NCBI GenBank assembly: GCA_913055625.1
Contig: CAJXJW010000009.1
Coordinates: 62,001 to 126,000, forward strand
DNA from: an uncultured Pseudomonadota bacterium
Lineage (GTDB): Bacteria > Pseudomonadota > Gammaproteobacteria > Steroidobacterales > Woeseiaceae
DNA length: 64,000 nt
Direction: 5' to 3'
The notes under the pieces were generated by a model. The model was not told the origin of the DNA. It saw only the letters and a list, made by a program, of their open reading frames with translations, and made no database searches. The position numbers and the translations under genes were made by a program. This document shows positions 62,999 through 64,000 of this stretch, piece after piece; within the stretch, counting starts at the first letter, position 1; each line of letters opens with the position of its first letter.

Positions 62999-64000
62999 CT
63001 ACGCGGCTTCCATGATGGCCGTGACGCCCATGCCGCCGGCAGTGCAGATCGAGATCAGCCCGCGACCCGATCCCTTCTGCGCGAGAAGCTTGGCCATCGT
63101 GGCCACGATGCGCGCGCCCGTCGCCGCGAACGGGTGGCCGATCGCGATGCTGCCGCCCTTGACGTTCAGGCGGTTCAGGTCGATCGGTCCCATCGCCTTG
63201 TTGCGGCCGAGACGGTTGCGGCAGAACTCCTCGGACTGCCACGCCTTGAGCGTCGCGATCGTCTGCGACGCGAAGGCTTCGTGGATCTCGTAGAAGTCGA
63301 AGTCCTGCAACGACAGGTCCGCCTGGTTCAGCATCTCCGAGACCGCGTAGGCCGGTGCCATCAGGAGTCCTTCGTCGTTGACGAAGTTGACGGCCGCGGC
63401 CTTCACGAACGTGAGGTAGGCCTGCACGGGCAGGTTTTTCTTGCGCGCCCAGTCTTCCGACGACAGCAACACGGCGGCGGCGCCGTCGGTCAGCGGCGTC
63501 GAGTTGCCCGCGGTCATCGTGCCGTCCTCGCCGCGGTCGAACACGGGCTTCAGCTTCTGCAGCTTCTCGAACGTCGTGTCGCGGCGGATGTTGTTGTCTT
63601 CCTCGACGTCGAGGAATGGCACGACGAGGTCGTCGTAAAAGCCCTCGTCGTAGGCGGCGGCGGCCTTGACGTGGCTCGCGAGCGCGAGCTGGTCCTGGTG
63701 CTCGCGCTGCACGTCCCATTTCTGCGCGGTGATCTCCATGCTCTCGCCCATCGAGAGCTTCGTGCGCGGCTCGACGACGCCTGGCGCGAGCGGCTTCAGG
63801 TAACTCGGCCGCAGCTTGAACCATGGCGTGATCTTGCCCATGAAGCCCTTCGCGACGTACGCGTCCATCATGATGCGGCGGAACTCGTCGCGGAACACGA
63901 TCGGCGCGTCGCTGATCGAGTCGACGCCGCCGGCGATGCCGGAATCGATCTGGCCGAGCGCGACCTTGTTCGCGATCATGGCGGCGGCCTCGAGGCTGGT
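62999..64000 (-). CDS. Acetyl-CoA C-acyltransferase (thiolase), partial
   Basis: The C-terminal 333 residues of a minus-strand gene whose start lies beyond base 64000. Motifs are DFYEIHEAFASQTIATL (catalytic His), NVKGGSIAIGHPFAATGARI (His) and ISICTAGGMGVTAIMEA (catalytic Cys). The N-terminal nucleophile Cys is outside the window. SMGESMEITAQKWDVQREHQ and the insertion FVNDEGLLMAPAYAVSEM fit the FadI/trifunctional-partner branch of beta-oxidation thiolases. It would split 3-oxoacyl-CoA into acetyl-CoA and a shortened acyl-CoA. Confidence 0.94.
   Translation of the reverse strand, partial: TSLEAAAMIANKVALGQIDSGIAGGVDSISDAPIVFRDEFRRIMMDAYVAKGFMGKITPWFKLRPSYLKPLAPGVVEPRTKLSMGESMEITAQKWDVQREHQDQLALASHVKAAAAYDEGFYDDLVVPFLDVEEDNNIRRDTTFEKLQKLKPVFDRGEDGTMTAGNSTPLTDGAAAVLLSSEDWARKKNLPVQAYLTFVKAAAVNFVNDEGLLMAPAYAVSEMLNQADLSLQDFDFYEIHEAFASQTIATLKAWQSEEFCRNRLGRNKAMGPIDLNRLNVKGGSIAIGHPFAATGARIVATMAKLLAQKGSGRGLISICTAGGMGVTAIMEAA

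Overview
The window reads as the chromosome of a GC-rich gammaproteobacterium. Genes are tightly packed, often joined by ATGA or GTGA stop/start overlaps, and the gene content and order fit that class: fmt-rsmB-DUF4390-ntrYX beside def, LysM-dprA-smg-topA, pntAB, sstT, an aerobic hemF and a Pseudomonas-like magnesium-type HemB. The exact lineage cannot be settled from this sequence alone. No rRNA, tRNA or CRISPR array was seen.

Layout. 1-9 kb: the N-terminus of polyphosphate kinase, a GFA-fold protein, a TauE/SafE exporter, SstT, a large unknown helical-repeat protein, a GlxA-type regulator, a P460-like haem protein, a small membrane protein and an HD/PDE-like phosphohydrolase. 9-15 kb: exonuclease III coupled to oligopeptidase A, glutathione reductase, AroE and HemB. 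15-17 kb: an ECF sigma factor, its zinc-motif (DUF3379) anti-sigma factor and a signal-peptide-bearing EGxCG-repeat peptide of the HvfA/bufferin type, closed by a terminator. 17-21 kb: a DUF222-HNH gene whose promoter was split by an AT-richer composite IS1595-family element. 21-31 kb: Tag glycosylase, a membrane protein, a subtilase, a TonB-like protein, then tsaC-hemF-VOC and topA. 31-46 kb: smg, dprA and a LysM lipoprotein on the minus strand; def, fmt, rsmB, DUF4390 and ntrYX on the plus strand; an EamA transporter, a CapA-like protein, a SPOR protein and argS. 46-57 kb: priA, a second ECF sigma module ending in a DUF3106 protein, pntAB, an HNH nuclease, a HAD phosphatase and the agmatine-to-putrescine genes aguB-MFS-aguA. 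57-64 kb: a 5'-3' exonuclease, a fructosamine-kinase-like protein, a zinc-ribbon protein, hemH-VOC, an alanine/Na+ symporter and a thiolase cut by the window end.

The most striking structure is the mobile element at 18507-21032. It is bounded by about 47-bp imperfect terminal inverted repeats and the 8-bp duplication GATTATAT. Removing the element and one duplication restores TACTGTGATTATATACAGTT, a near-consensus gammaproteobacterial LexA (SOS) operator lying over the -10 box of the HNH gene. The duplicated 8 bp are exactly the N8 spacer of CTGT-N8-ACAG. The element tips (CCAGTA and TACTGC) mimic operator half-sites, so both junctions remain near-LexA boxes. A further CTGT-N8-ACAG palindrome overlaps the transposase promoter inside the right repeat. 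The insertion also left the intact host promoter reading into the transposase. The cargo comprises a protein with a HEPN-type RNxxxH motif, a tiny Lys-rich ORF and a translationally coupled pair of small proteins, the first resembling DUF1902/HicB. This looks like an SOS-linked transposon carrying toxin/defence-like cargo; the architecture is visible in the sequence, while LexA control and cargo function are inferred.
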